Source: Phocaeicola massiliensis B84634 = Timone 84634 = DSM 17679 = JCM 13223 (GTDB lineage Bacteria > Bacteroidota > Bacteroidia > Bacteroidales > Bacteroidaceae). Taken from it: 64,000 bases of DNA. The stretch lies in assembly GCF_000382445.1 (NCBI RefSeq), contig NZ_KB905472.1, positions 760,444-824,443 on the forward strand, given 5' to 3'. Below the pieces are notes generated by a model. That model did not search any database. It worked only from the letters and a program-made list of their open reading frames with translations, and was not told the origin of the DNA. Positions 32,534 to 41,204 of the stretch are shown here, one piece after another; within the stretch, counting starts at the first letter, position 1, and the number at the start of each line of letters is the position of its first letter. The translations under genes were made by a program, and so were the position numbers.

Positions 32534-33147
32534 TCTATGTTAGATTTGATTTGTTTGATAAATGTGTTTAATAGCGTTGTATCCTTTTTGCCCGGAGAGA
32601 TTTCGAATCCGCTATTGAGATCGATGCCTGCCCATGCAGGATGGTGGAATTCTTTCAGAGAATGCAGACTGTCGGGCTTTAGTCCGCCGCTTAGCAGAAA
32701 AGGAGTGGAACCATGATACGCCGTAAGCACTTGCCAATCGAATGTTTTTCCCGAACCGCCATAACCGGTACAGGCTGTGTCGAACAGGAAGTAGTCGCAG
32801 ACATTTTCATAGCAGGCAGTAGATTTCAAATCACTCATTGAGGCAATAGGGAATACTTTGATAACCCCCAGTCCGGCACGTTTCAGGTTGAGACATTGTT
32901 CGGAAGTTTCTGTTCCGTGCAGTTGGATATAATGAAGGTCGAATTCTTCCGCTTTTTGTAGGATGGCGGGTGTTACTTCATTGACAAATACGCCTACACG
33001 CTTGCATCGCTCCGGCAGGTAAGCCGGACGGAGAGAGACATGACGGCAGGAATGGGGGAAAAAGATAAATCCCATCCAGTCCGGACCGATCTGTTCTACG
33101 GCGCGAATGTTGTCGGGATCGCGCATGCCACATACTTTTACAATCAT
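32530..33147 (-). CDS. trpF: Phosphoribosylanthranilate isomerase
   Basis: A 205-residue TIM barrel that isomerises phosphoribosylanthranilate. The N-terminus [13 protein letters not shown] carries the catalytic Cys; the C-terminal catalytic Asp lies in [20 protein letters not shown]; the phosphate site is [11 protein letters not shown] and [19 protein letters not shown] separate gene, not fused to trpC. Overlaps trpA by 4 nt. Confidence 0.95.
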   Translation of the reverse strand: MIVKVCGMRDPDNIRAVEQIGPDWMGFIFFPHSCRHVSLRPAYLPERCKRVGVFVNEVTPAILQKAEEFDLHYIQLHGTETSEQCLNLKRAGLGVIKVFPIASMSDLKSTACYENVCDYFLFDTACTGYGGSGKTFDWQVLTAYHGSTPFLLSGGLKPDSLHSLKEFHHPAWAGIDLNSGFEISPGKKDTTLLNTFIKQIKSNIE

Positions 33148-33163
33148 TTTGTCAATATGATTT

Positions 33164-33943
33164 TTATAACTTACTGATAAACTCTTTCAAAGCATTTCCC
33201 GGTTGAGGTGTCTTCATGAAATTCTCTCCAATCAAGAAACCCCGAAAGCCGGCTGCACGTAATTGTCGGACAGTCTGTGGGCTGGAAATGCCACTTTCGG
33301 AAACAAGTAACATTTCTTTAGGTAACTTCTCTGCCAGTCGGAAGGAGTTTTCCACGTCTGTATGGAAAGTTCCCAGATTGCGGTTGTTCACTCCCACCAT
33401 ATCAATGTTGTCTTCTATGTATTCCAATTCTTGTTCACTATGAATTTCGAGAAGTACTTCCAATTTCAGTTCGTGCGCTTTGGCCGCTAACATACTGCAT
33501 TGCTCTTTTCTGAGTGCTGCAGCAATCAGAAGAACTGCATCTGCCCCTACGATGCAGGCTTGGTAAAGTTGATATTCGTCAATGATGAAGTCTTTACGTA
33601 GAATGGGAAGGCTCACTTGGGGACGTGCGGCACGGATGTCTTTTAGGTTGCCGCCAAAAAAATTCTCGTCTGTCAGGATGGAGAGAACGGAAGCTCCTGC
33701 CATTTCATAGGCAGGAGGAATGATATCAGCCTGTGCGTTTTCTTTTATCCATCCTTTGGATGGTGAACGGCGTTTAAACTCGGCAATGATGCCGGAAGGT
33801 GATGCCGAAAGGCTGGCGCGCATGCTCCTTCTCGGCATAGGCTCATTGCAGTTGTTTATCAGCAACTCTTGGCTGATAGCGGCTTTTTGTTGTTCGATTT
33901 CTAACCGTTTGTGGGCGATGATTTCATCTAATATATCTGTCAT
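33164..33943 (-). CDS. trpC: Indole-3-glycerol phosphate synthase
   Basis: A 259-residue IGPS. Seen: IIAEFKRRSPSKGWI with catalytic Lys, ILTDENFFGG, ILRKDFIIDEYQL (catalytic Lys), GVNNRNLGTF and LVSESGIS. The longer frame begins at 33970 inside the trpD stop region; ATG 33943 (MTDILDEIIAHKRLE) matches family N-termini. It starts 24 nt after trpD and ends 16 nt before trpF. Confidence 0.95.
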   Translation of the reverse strand: MTDILDEIIAHKRLEIEQQKAAISQELLINNCNEPMPRRSMRASLSASPSGIIAEFKRRSPSKGWIKENAQADIIPPAYEMAGASVLSILTDENFFGGNLKDIRAARPQVSLPILRKDFIIDEYQLYQACIVGADAVLLIAAALRKEQCSMLAAKAHELKLEVLLEIHSEQELEYIEDNIDMVGVNNRNLGTFHTDVENSFRLAEKLPKEMLLVSESGISSPQTVRQLRAAGFRGFLIGENFMKTPQPGNALKEFISKL

Positions 33944-33966
33944 AGCTTTACTTTTATACCGGGTTG

Positions 33967-34962
33967 TCAACTGTTTAATTCGATAAAACGTTTTAATGTT
34001 TTCAGAGCCTTGCCGCTTTCCAATGATTCACGGGCTATGGCGACACATTCTTCTATTGGTTTGGCCGGTTCCATAGCTTGGATGGCAAAAGAGGCATTAA
34101 TCAACACACAGTCGGTCTGTGCTTTGGTTGCACGGTTCTGCAATACGTTGTCGAAGATGCAGGCAGCCTCCTGAGGGGTTGTTCCGCCATAGAGCTCTTC
34201 TTGGCGGGCGAGAGAAAAGCCGAGTTCTGATGGCTTGTAAATAGTTTCGTAACGGTTGGTCATTACTTTAAACTCATCCGTAAGGGAGATTTCATCGTAT
34301 CCGTCCAGATTATTGACTACGGCAAAACCGATGCCAAGCTTTTGGAATACATTGGTGTAAAGGCGCATTTGAGGAAGATCTGCCACACCCAATAATTGGT
34401 AGGAAGGTAGGCAAGGGTTGACCAATGGTCCGAGAAGATTGAAGATAGTCCGCACTTGTAGGGCTTTGCGTACCGGACCGACGCTTTTCATGGCGGGATT
34501 GAACAGCTGGGCGTGCATATAAACCATGCCACACTCTTCCATACTGCGAGTAAGTATCGATGGGTCATTGGTAAATTTCACTCCGTGTTGCTCCATTACG
34601 TTGCTTGCTCCGCTTATTGAGGTTGCACCGTAATTTCCATGTTTTGCCACATGATATCCGGCACCGGCAACAATAAGGCAAGCACAAGTAGATATATTGA
34701 ATGTATTCTTTCCGTCTCCCCCCGTACCTACAATGTCAATAGGTTTGTAGGCAGAAAAGTCTATGGGTACTCGTGTTGTAAGCAGTGCTTCACGAAAACC
34801 GATAAGTTCTTCTACTTTGACGCCACGCATCTGGAATACTGTGAGCAGAGCAGCTATTTGTGAGTCATTATACCTGCCTTTGGTGATATTGAGTAACAAG
34901 TTTTTTGCTTCTTCACGATTCAGTTCTTCATGGTTGAAGAGGCGTGATAATATAGCTTTCAT
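33967..34962 (-). CDS. trpD: Anthranilate phosphoribosyltransferase
   Basis: A 331-residue enzyme joining PRPP and anthranilate. Signature glycine loop VGTGGDGKNTFNIST, then KHGNYGATSISGASNVMEQHG, and GPLVNPCLP. Complete length for the family. Fourth gene of the operon, 18 nt after trpG. Confidence 0.96.
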   Translation of the reverse strand: MKAILSRLFNHEELNREEAKNLLLNITKGRYNDSQIAALLTVFQMRGVKVEELIGFREALLTTRVPIDFSAYKPIDIVGTGGDGKNTFNISTCACLIVAGAGYHVAKHGNYGATSISGASNVMEQHGVKFTNDPSILTRSMEECGMVYMHAQLFNPAMKSVGPVRKALQVRTIFNLLGPLVNPCLPSYQLLGVADLPQMRLYTNVFQKLGIGFAVVNNLDGYDEISLTDEFKVMTNRYETIYKPSELGFSLARQEELYGGTTPQEAACIFDNVLQNRATKAQTDCVLINASFAIQAMEPAKPIEECVAIARESLESGKALKTLKRFIELNS

Positions 34963-34980
34963 ATCGTTTGAATTGTTGTT

Positions 34981-35544
34981 TTATGCGTTTAGGAAATTAG
35001 CAATTATTGTTTTTCCATTCGGTGTCAGCACAGATTCGGGATGGAATTGGATTCCATGTACATCATATTTTTTATGTTTGAGTGCCATGATATATCCTTC
35101 CCGGCTCATAGCTGTTACTTCCAAACAGTCGGGGAATTCGTCTGTATCTACCACCCACGAGTGATATCTTCCGACGGGTATTTCCTGTGGCAACCCTCTA
35201 AATATATAATCGTCTTTTTCTATGGTTATCGGTGTTTGTACTCCGTGAAAAACTTCACTCAGGTTGATCAGTTTGGCTCCGAATACCTCTCCGATGGCCT
35301 GCTCTCCCAGACATACACCGAGAATAGGTTTTTTCCCTGTATAAGTCCGGATAACATCCGGCAGTAGTCCGGCTTCAGAGGGGATTCCCGGTCCCGGTGA
35401 AAGAATTATTTTATCGAATACTTTTAATTCTTCCAGTTTAAAGGAATCATTGCGCATGACGGTGACTTCTGCACCGAGTTCTTTTACCAAATGACTCAGG
35501 TTGTAAGTGAATGAGTCGTAGTTGTCTATAATTACTATTTTCAT
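34981..35544 (-). CDS. trpG: Anthranilate synthase component II (glutamine amidotransferase)
   Basis: A 187-residue class I glutaminase that supplies ammonia to TrpE. The nucleophile Cys is in PILGVCLGEQAIGEVFG (the usual His after LG is Glu here), the oxyanion region is SPGPGIPSEAG, and the His-Glu pair is VHGIQFHPES. A PabA role shared with folate synthesis is possible. Starts 14 nt after trpE. Confidence 0.94.
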   Translation of the reverse strand: MKIVIIDNYDSFTYNLSHLVKELGAEVTVMRNDSFKLEELKVFDKIILSPGPGIPSEAGLLPDVIRTYTGKKPILGVCLGEQAIGEVFGAKLINLSEVFHGVQTPITIEKDDYIFRGLPQEIPVGRYHSWVVDTDEFPDCLEVTAMSREGYIMALKHKKYDVHGIQFHPESVLTPNGKTIIANFLNA

Positions 35545-35558
35545 AATAGAGTGTTTTT

Positions 35559-36959
35559 TTACATTTGTTCTGCCAGGAGAATTGCTTTTTTAAGTGCTCC
35601 CAGCTTATTGTTTACTTCTTGTAGTTCGTATTCTTCATTACTTTTTGCTACAATACCACCTCCGGCTTGAAACCAAAGTTCGTTGTTGCGACTGACGAAG
35701 GTGCGGATGGTGATTGCCTGGTTGAGTGTGCCGTTTAGTCCGATGAAACCGATACAGCCACCGTAGGCTCCACGGCTGTGAGGTTCGTATTGGCTGATGA
35801 GTTGCATTGCCTTTACTTTAGGAGCCCCGCTCAGGGTACCGGCCGGGAAAGTGTCGATGAATGTTTTGATAGAGTTAGCATTTGGGTTTAATTCACCACT
35901 GACTCGGCTTACTAAATGGATGACGTGACTATAATATTGAGGTTCTTTATAGAATTCTACTTGCACATCTTTACAGTTACGGCTCAGGTCGTTGCGTGCC
36001 AGATCTACCAGCATCACGTGTTCGGCATTTTCTTTCGGGTCAGCAAGTAAGGCAGTTGTGAGTTCGTCATCTGTTTGTTTATTTCCGCTGCGGCGGGTTG
36101 TTCCTGCAATGGGATCGATGGTAGCACGCCCCCCTTCTATTTTGCAATGTGTTTCGGGGGATGAACCGAAGATACGAAATCCGCCAAAGTCGAAGTAAAA
36201 TAAATAAGGTGAAGGATTGATGCTCCGCAGCGCACGATAGAGTTTGAAGTCATCACCTTCATAACGTTGGATGAATCGGCGTGAGAGAACGATTTGGAAT
36301 ACATCCCCGCGCATACAGTGGATTATACCTTTTCGGATATTGGCTTTATGCTCCTCATCGGTCAGCGTGCTCGTTGTTTCGCCTACAGCATGAAAATCAT
36401 AGGTAGTGTAGTTGCGGTTATGGATAGCTTTTTCTACATAGTCGAGATGGCTTTCTTCATTATCCTGAAGCATTTCGAGCAGAAGCATTTCATTGCGGAA
36501 GTCATTGAAGACAATCAGATACTTATATAAGATATAGAGCATTTCGGGAGCGTCATTTTTGGGGTCGCAACTGTCTTTTACATTAATGTGCTCAAAGTAA
36601 CGTACTGCATTGAAAGTGGTGTATCCATACAGACCGCAATAATGATTATATTCTCCGCGTACTTTAAAATGGTTCAGGAAATCGGTTATGGCATGATCTA
36701 CTTTGTAATCGGCAGTAATGGTATGCTCTTCTGTGCTGCCGTCAGGGTAAGTGGCTGTGGCGACTCCGTGGTTAATGCCGATGCTGGCAACAGGGTTTAG
36801 TCCGATAAAGGAACGGTTGTTTTCACTTCCGTGGTAATCAGAGCTCTCCATCAGTGCACTTTGAGGGAAGATGTCCCGTACTTTCAGATAAGTACTTACC
36901 GGAGTATGAAGGTCTCCCAACATAGTTTTGTGCTTAGTTGTATAGATAAATGTTTTCAT
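35559..36959 (-). CDS. trpE: Anthranilate synthase component I
   Basis: A 466-residue chorismate-utilising enzyme making anthranilate. The N-terminal domain carries the Trp-feedback element [18 protein letters not shown] in variant form; the C-terminal catalytic core shows [29 protein letters not shown] and [15 protein letters not shown], ending [16 protein letters not shown]. Its ATG overlaps the trpB stop (ATGA at 36956-36959). Confidence 0.95.
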   Translation of the reverse strand: MKTFIYTTKHKTMLGDLHTPVSTYLKVRDIFPQSALMESSDYHGSENNRSFIGLNPVASIGINHGVATATYPDGSTEEHTITADYKVDHAITDFLNHFKVRGEYNHYCGLYGYTTFNAVRYFEHINVKDSCDPKNDAPEMLYILYKYLIVFNDFRNEMLLLEMLQDNEESHLDYVEKAIHNRNYTTYDFHAVGETTSTLTDEEHKANIRKGIIHCMRGDVFQIVLSRRFIQRYEGDDFKLYRALRSINPSPYLFYFDFGGFRIFGSSPETHCKIEGGRATIDPIAGTTRRSGNKQTDDELTTALLADPKENAEHVMLVDLARNDLSRNCKDVQVEFYKEPQYYSHVIHLVSRVSGELNPNANSIKTFIDTFPAGTLSGAPKVKAMQLISQYEPHSRGAYGGCIGFIGLNGTLNQAITIRTFVSRNNELWFQAGGGIVAKSNEEYELQEVNNKLGALKKAILLAEQM

Positions 36960-38152
36960 AATTTCGTTTCTTCTGGTTTGTTATTCAAATAAGTTTCTGT
37001 ATCCTTATCTCCTCGTCCTGAGACAGTAAGTACCACTATATCTTCGGGACGGAACTGCATTTTATTGAGTGCACCCAATGCATGAGCCGATTCCAATGCC
37101 GGAATAATACCTTCCAAACGGGTTAGCTCGAATGCAGCGCGTATAGCTTCATCATCATTGATGGACAGAACAATGGCCCGCTTTTGTCGGGCAAGATTGG
37201 CATGCATGGGGCCAATACCCGGATAATCCAGTCCGGCAGAGATAGAATAAGGTTCCTCTATCTGTCCGTCCTCGTTTTGGATGACCAATGTTTTTGCTCC
37301 GTGGATGATTCCCATCTTTCCCAGTTGGATAGTGGCTGCCGACATTCCTGTTTCTATACCTTTTCCACCGGCTTCGGCCAATACGATTTGTACACGTTCG
37401 TCATCGATATAGTGGAAAATAGTACCGGCAGCATTACTTCCCCCACCCACACAAGCCATTAGATAATCGGGATACTCACGTCCTTCATGCTCTTTCAGTT
37501 GTTTTCTGATTTCTTCACTGATGACAGATTGCAGTCTTGCCACCATGTCGGGATAAGGATGAGGCCCTACCGTAGAGCCGATTACATAATACGTATCGGC
37601 TGGATGACAGCACCAGTCTCGAATCGCTTCATTGGTGGCGTCTTTCAGTGTCATGTTTCCCGATGTGACAGGGCGGACTTCAGCCCCTAGCATCTTCATT
37701 TTCTCTACATTGACATGTTGGCGTTCTACATCAGTTTTACCCATATAAATAATGCATTGCATATTCATCAGTGCACAAACGGTTGCGGTTGCCACTCCAT
37801 GCTGACCGGCTCCGGTCTCGGCAATGATACGACTTTTTCCCATACGTTTGGCAAGCAATACTTGCCCGATGGCATTGTTTATTTTGTGTGCTCCTGTATG
37901 ATTCAGGTCTTCGCGTTTCAGATAGATTTTACAGCCGTACTTTGCGCTTAACCGACGGGCAAGATAGAGTGGAGAAGGACGTCCTACATAGTCATGCAAC
38001 AAGTCATTAAATTCTTGTTTGAAGTCTTCGCTATCCAATACATTTAAATAAGCGTTTTTTAGTTCATCTACACAGCGATGAAGAATTTCTGGGATATATG
38101 CTCCTCCGAACTCGCCGTAATAACCTTCATTGTTTACTTGATAAGTTTTCAT
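36956..38152 (-). CDS. trpB: Tryptophan synthase beta subunit
   Basis: A 398-residue PLP enzyme condensing indole and serine. The PLP Lys lies in [14 protein letters not shown]; the glycine-rich phosphate loop is [26 protein letters not shown] is the substrate loop. First structural gene of the trp operon, the reverse of the enteric order. A frame extends to 38185, but ATG 38152 ([20 protein letters not shown]) matches TrpB N-termini and leaves room for the attenuator terminator at 38191-38220. Confidence 0.97.
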   Translation of the reverse strand: MKTYQVNNEGYYGEFGGAYIPEILHRCVDELKNAYLNVLDSEDFKQEFNDLLHDYVGRPSPLYLARRLSAKYGCKIYLKREDLNHTGAHKINNAIGQVLLAKRMGKSRIIAETGAGQHGVATATVCALMNMQCIIYMGKTDVERQHVNVEKMKMLGAEVRPVTSGNMTLKDATNEAIRDWCCHPADTYYVIGSTVGPHPYPDMVARLQSVISEEIRKQLKEHEGREYPDYLMACVGGGSNAAGTIFHYIDDERVQIVLAEAGGKGIETGMSAATIQLGKMGIIHGAKTLVIQNEDGQIEEPYSISAGLDYPGIGPMHANLARQKRAIVLSINDDEAIRAAFELTRLEGIIPALESAHALGALNKMQFRPEDIVVLTVSGRGDKDTETYLNNKPEETKL

Positions 38153-38190
38153 TGTGATTGAGTATCTATTTTTTGTATATTGCATAAACG

Positions 38191-38220
38191 AAAAAAGGCC
38201 TGTCGTAAGTACGACAGACC
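38191..38220 (-). terminator. trp operon attenuator terminator
   Basis: GGTCTGTCGTA (38220-38210) pairs with TACGACAGGCC (38207-38197 and following) around a two-base loop, then TTTTTT. It lies 40 bp before trpB and is downstream of the leader peptide, as expected of an attenuator. Confidence 0.9.
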
Positions 38221-38297
38221 TTTTCTGAATATCCTTTTAGAATGTTAAGTATATACACATGGACTGGTTCTCTTACGACTTATTCAGTTGCAAGAGA
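38202..38297 (-). promoter_or_regulatory. trp attenuation elements: 1:2 stem and 2:3 antiterminator
   Basis: Region 1 TCTCTTGC (38297-38290) pairs with region 2 GTAAGAGA (38276-38269). Region 2 GTCGTAAG (38279-38272) can instead pair perfectly with CTTACGAC (38209-38202), which is the loop and 3' arm of the terminator. The two Trp codons lie directly before region 1, so a stalled ribosome would mask region 1 and free region 2 to break the terminator. Confidence 0.85.
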
Positions 38298-38332
38298 CGC
38301 CACCAACATGTATTTACTAATATTCTTTTCAT
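38273..38332 (-). CDS. trpL: trp leader peptide
   Basis: A 19-codon ORF reading MKRILVNTCWWRLLQLNKS, with tandem Trp codons TGG TGG at 38305-38300 and stop at 38273. It starts about 17 nt after the predicted RNA start, with a purine-rich AACAGAAAAAG before the ATG. Its stop codon lies inside region 2 of the attenuator. Adjacent Trp codons, position and alternative stems together make it the sensor of charged tRNA-Trp. Confidence 0.88.
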   Translation of the reverse strand: MKRILVNTCWWRLLQLNKS

Positions 38333-38355
38333 CTTTTTCTGTTTCTATTTCGGTG

Positions 38356-38386
38356 CAAATGTAATCGTTTTGATTTTATCTCCAAA
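38356..38386 (-). promoter_or_regulatory. trp operon promoter
   Basis: A textbook Bacteroides promoter on the minus strand: TTTG (38386-38383), 19 bp, TACATTTG (38363-38356). Confidence 0.85.
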
Positions 38387-38405
38387 GAAAAACTTACTTT
38401 TTTTT

Positions 38406-38678
38406 CTATTTATTGGTAACTTCGTTCAATTTGCCTTTCACAGCTTCGGCCTGTTGACTCATCTTTTCCACCACTTCTCCGCTTACTTTCTCTGCTTTAT
38501 GCTTAGCGCGATGTGCAAAGTCATACGCATCTTCTTCCAAGTCCTGAATGGTGTCATAAATGTCTCTTCTCAGTTTGCGTCCTCTGTTGCTGTGGGCGAA
38601 ACAACTCAATGCACTGCCGACCAACGCACCTAGTGCCAGTCCTGCGAAAAATTTTCCATTATTCATAATCTTATTCAT
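38406..38678 (-). CDS. YtxH-domain protein
   Basis: A 90-residue protein with an N-terminal Gly/Ala-rich membrane segment (FFAGLALGALVGSALSCFA), the YtxH-type NRGRKLRRDI and a charged helical tail. Proteins of this kind are small stress-associated membrane or envelope proteins. A start at 38666 is also possible. Upstream of, and transcribed in the same direction as, the trp leader, but separated by the trp promoter. Confidence 0.75.
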   Translation of the reverse strand: MNKIMNNGKFFAGLALGALVGSALSCFAHSNRGRKLRRDIYDTIQDLEEDAYDFAHRAKHKAEKVSGEVVEKMSQQAEAVKGKLNEVTNK

Positions 38679-38762
38679 TTAATTGGGTTTTATCTATGAA
38701 CATTTCGGCTGTGTGGATGGTTCTTAATGCATCAGTTAATAAATCATTAAAAAGGAAATAAG

Positions 38763-38906
38763 ATGAAACGTAAACTTTGGATAAGAATAGGAGCGGTGGT
38801 ATTGGCTGCATTATTGTTGTGGTGGCTCTTTTGGGCTATATTGATTGACGAAGACGAGAATGATCAGGGCTTACCGGAAACAGAACAAATAGAGGCAGTG
38901 GATTAA
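38763..38906 (+). CDS. 47-residue single-pass membrane protein
   Basis: A short ORF: basic start MKRKLWIRIG, one strongly hydrophobic Trp-rich segment (AVVLAALLLWWLFWAILI, residues 11-28), then an acidic tail (DEDENDQGLPETEQIEAVD). The basic-hydrophobic-acidic layout is that of a membrane-anchored small protein with its tail outside. GGAAATAAG precedes the ATG. Divergent from the YtxH gene and 92 bp upstream of the DUF308 gene. No family recognised. Confidence 0.6.
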   Translation: MKRKLWIRIGAVVLAALLLWWLFWAILIDEDENDQGLPETEQIEAVD

Positions 38907-38998
38907 TTCCCTGCCTTTTCTTATTCTTTTTCAGAAATATTCTGTATATTCGCTTATTGATTATTGAAAAAGTGTAATAGTATAAATAATATGTAACA

Positions 38999-39565
38999 AT
39001 GAAAACAATGAATTATTCTATAATCCGATGCATCTGTGCATTAGTATTGGGCGTATTATTGGTAGCATGGCCCGAAGCTGCTATCCTGTATTTGGTGATT
39101 ACTATCGGAGCTTTGTTTTTGGTACCAGGTCTGTTCTCTGTCTTTGGTTATCTTACTCGTGGAAAGCAGAATGGAATGTCTTTTCCTATAGCCGGATTGG
39201 GTAGTCTGCTGTTTGGTCTTTGGCTGATGATTATGCCGGCATTTTTTGTCGGTATTCTGATGTATGTGTTGGGAGCTGTTCTTGTGTTGGCAGGTATCAG
39301 TCAGATTGTAAACCTGTCTGCTGCCCGTAGTTGGACGGTTGTGCCGGGAGGTTTCTTTGTCGTTCCCGTGCTGGTGCTTATTGCTGGTGTTGTTGTTTTG
39401 TTCAATCCGTTTACGGCTGCTACTGTGCCTTTTATTATATTGGGGGTCAGCAGTATCGTTTATGGACTTTCGGATTTGGTGAACATTATTCGTTTCCGCC
39501 AAAAGAAAGATATTCAGACTCCTATTATAGAGGATGTGACTCCTATTGAAGAGATTAAAGATTAA
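38999..39565 (+). CDS. DUF308/HdeD-family membrane protein
   Basis: A 188-residue protein with six hydrophobic segments in three tandem pairs, typical of HdeD/DUF308 proteins: IIRCICALVLGVLLVAWPEAA split by short loops, AGLGSLLFGLWLMIMPAFF, and VPVLVLIAGVVVLFNPFTA. The C-terminal tail is charged. HdeD is linked to acid resistance in E. coli, but the role here is unknown. Its end overlaps the long frame of the lipoprotein gene downstream. Confidence 0.8.
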   Translation: MKTMNYSIIRCICALVLGVLLVAWPEAAILYLVITIGALFLVPGLFSVFGYLTRGKQNGMSFPIAGLGSLLFGLWLMIMPAFFVGILMYVLGAVLVLAGISQIVNLSAARSWTVVPGGFFVVPVLVLIAGVVVLFNPFTAATVPFIILGVSSIVYGLSDLVNIIRFRQKKDIQTPIIEDVTPIEEIKD

Positions 39566-39572
39566 TATACTT

Positions 39573-39968
39573 ATGAAAAAACGACTGAACTATTTATTGC
39601 TGGTATTGTGTTTATTGGTAGCCTCTGCATGTAAAAACGGAGTTTCTACCACAGCCTCCGGCAAAGATGAAGGCGCCGGAGGTTGTGAGGGCGAAAAGGC
39701 AAAAGCTATTTTGTGGGTAGACTATAAAAAAGGGCGTTCTATCCCTGCCGGAGTTGCTATCAGGACAGTGAAAGTGCGTGCCAATGTGTTTGCCGATGGT
39801 AGTGTGAAGGTTCTTTCTTTCTGTAAGAAACAATCTTTCAGAGTGGAAGACTATTTATTGAAGAGATTGAAAGTTTACCGAATTCGGGATTGGGCATTTG
39901 AGGGGAATTATATACAGACCGGCGAGCAATATTTACAGTTGCGGTATATTCCTGCCTGGATAAAGTAA
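39573..39968 (+). CDS. Small lipoprotein of unknown function
   Basis: A 131-residue exported lipoprotein: MKKRLNYLLLVLCLLVASAC with the lipobox Cys at residue 20, a Gly/Ser linker, then a compact domain (ILWVDYKKGRSIPAGVAIRT; VFADGSVKVLSF; EQYLQLRYIPAW). It may belong to the DUF4891 group, from memory only. The frame opens at 39546, but ATG 39573 begins the signal peptide. It follows the DUF308 gene by 7 nt. Confidence 0.65.
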   Translation: MKKRLNYLLLVLCLLVASACKNGVSTTASGKDEGAGGCEGEKAKAILWVDYKKGRSIPAGVAIRTVKVRANVFADGSVKVLSFCKKQSFRVEDYLLKRLKVYRIRDWAFEGNYIQTGEQYLQLRYIPAWIK

Positions 39969-40191
39969 AAGTGTTGCCATATTAGTATCTGTCTGCTGAT
40001 GAAAGCAATGTACTCACTTTATGAAGGCTGCATTTTACCGAACTGAAATTAAGGTATCATACTGTGGGAGGTGCCGACAGGTATAGTTATTATGTATTGA
40101 CCGGTCTTCGTTTCTCTTTCTTTTAGGGGGTAGCATTTCCCCCCCCTTCCTCGGACATGTCTTTTTTGTGAATACAATTAGGCAGACAAAT

Positions 40192-41040
40192 TCATTCTAC
40201 ATTTTCCCTATACTGTTTGGGTGACATTCCTGTATATCTTTTAAAGTATTTCCCGAAGAATGAAATATCGGGGAAGTTCAGTGAATACGCTATTTCCTGA
40301 ATAGTGAGGTCGGTGGACTTCAGTTTTGCTTCCGCATCGGTTATCACTAGTTTGGCGATAATGTCAGTAACCGTTTTCCCGGTTATCTTGTTTACGGTGG
40401 TGCTGAGGTGTTGTGGTGATATATGGAGCAAATCGGCATAAAAGGCTACACTTCGCTCTTGCGTATAATGTTTGATAATATATTGAACCAGACGTTTTAC
40501 AATCTCTTCTCCGCGATTGAAAGCGCGGGTGGTCACATTGGTATTTTGATGAATATTGCCTACGCCATGCAGTATGGTGAGCAGCATGGAGCTGAGCAAG
40601 TCCTTATTGGGCTTTGCTTCTATGTGTTTCATTTTTATCAATAACATAAAGTAGTCTTGGAACAATTCGGATGTTTCGGGACGCAGAGGGGTGACAGGTG
40701 TATCAATCAGGGCCGAAAGATAATTCTTGGTGGAATTGAAAAAGTTTATTCCATTCAGCAATTCTTTGTTGAATCCGGCTAAGTATAAACGGCAGTCGGG
40801 ACTTTGCCGGTGAACATGGACGAATGTTTCGGGCAGTATGGTAACAATGTCGTTTTTTTGTATCTTGTGTTCAGACAGGTGGATAGTTATGTCACACTCA
40901 CCACGCAGGCAAAGAATAAATAGACAACCATTCATGCGCTGAGGGTAGTGGTAGATATGTCCGAAAGTACCGGTTATGTCAATTTCAGCTGTGAAATCTT
41001 TGTTCAGTTTAAAGATGTTAATGTCGTCAGTGTACTTCAT
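40192..41040 (-). CDS. AraC-family transcription regulator
   Basis: A 282-residue regulator with an N-terminal cupin-like sensing domain and a C-terminal AraC double helix-turn-helix (VAFYADLLHISPQHLSTTVN; IQEIAYSLNFPDISFFGKYF; RYTGMSPKQYREN). A frame opens at 41073, but the promoter -7 box (41071-41078) covers that start, so ATG 41040 is used. It is divergent from the RND efflux operon and is its most likely regulator. Confidence 0.9.
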   Translation of the reverse strand: MKYTDDINIFKLNKDFTAEIDITGTFGHIYHYPQRMNGCLFILCLRGECDITIHLSEHKIQKNDIVTILPETFVHVHRQSPDCRLYLAGFNKELLNGINFFNSTKNYLSALIDTPVTPLRPETSELFQDYFMLLIKMKHIEAKPNKDLLSSMLLTILHGVGNIHQNTNVTTRAFNRGEEIVKRLVQYIIKHYTQERSVAFYADLLHISPQHLSTTVNKITGKTVTDIIAKLVITDAEAKLKSTDLTIQEIAYSLNFPDISFFGKYFKRYTGMSPKQYRENVE

Positions 41041-41070
41041 AAAAATAAAGAAGACTTTGGTTATACACCA

Positions 41071-41101
41071 CAAATATAGGACAGTTTAAGCAGATTACAA
41101 A
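41071..41101 (-). promoter_or_regulatory. Promoter of the AraC-family gene
   Basis: Minus strand TTTG (41101-41098), 19 bp, TATATTTG (41078-41071): a perfect match to the Bacteroides consensus. Confidence 0.85.
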
Positions 41102-41143
41102 GAAAATGCTTAAAAATAGACTAATATATCTTACTGTTAGCAC

Positions 41144-41174
41144 TTGTGCACATTTAATAAATGTGAGAACTTTG
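41144..41174 (+). promoter_or_regulatory. RND operon promoter with embedded palindrome
   Basis: TTG (41144-41146), 20 bp, GAACTTTG (41167-41174, one mismatch to TAnnTTTG). The perfect palindrome CACATTTAATAAATGTG (41149-41165) fills the spacer between the two elements, where a bound regulator would directly affect RNA polymerase. Confidence 0.6.
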
Positions 41175-41204
41175 CATTCGAAAACTAATGTGAAGATTAA
41201 CAGT

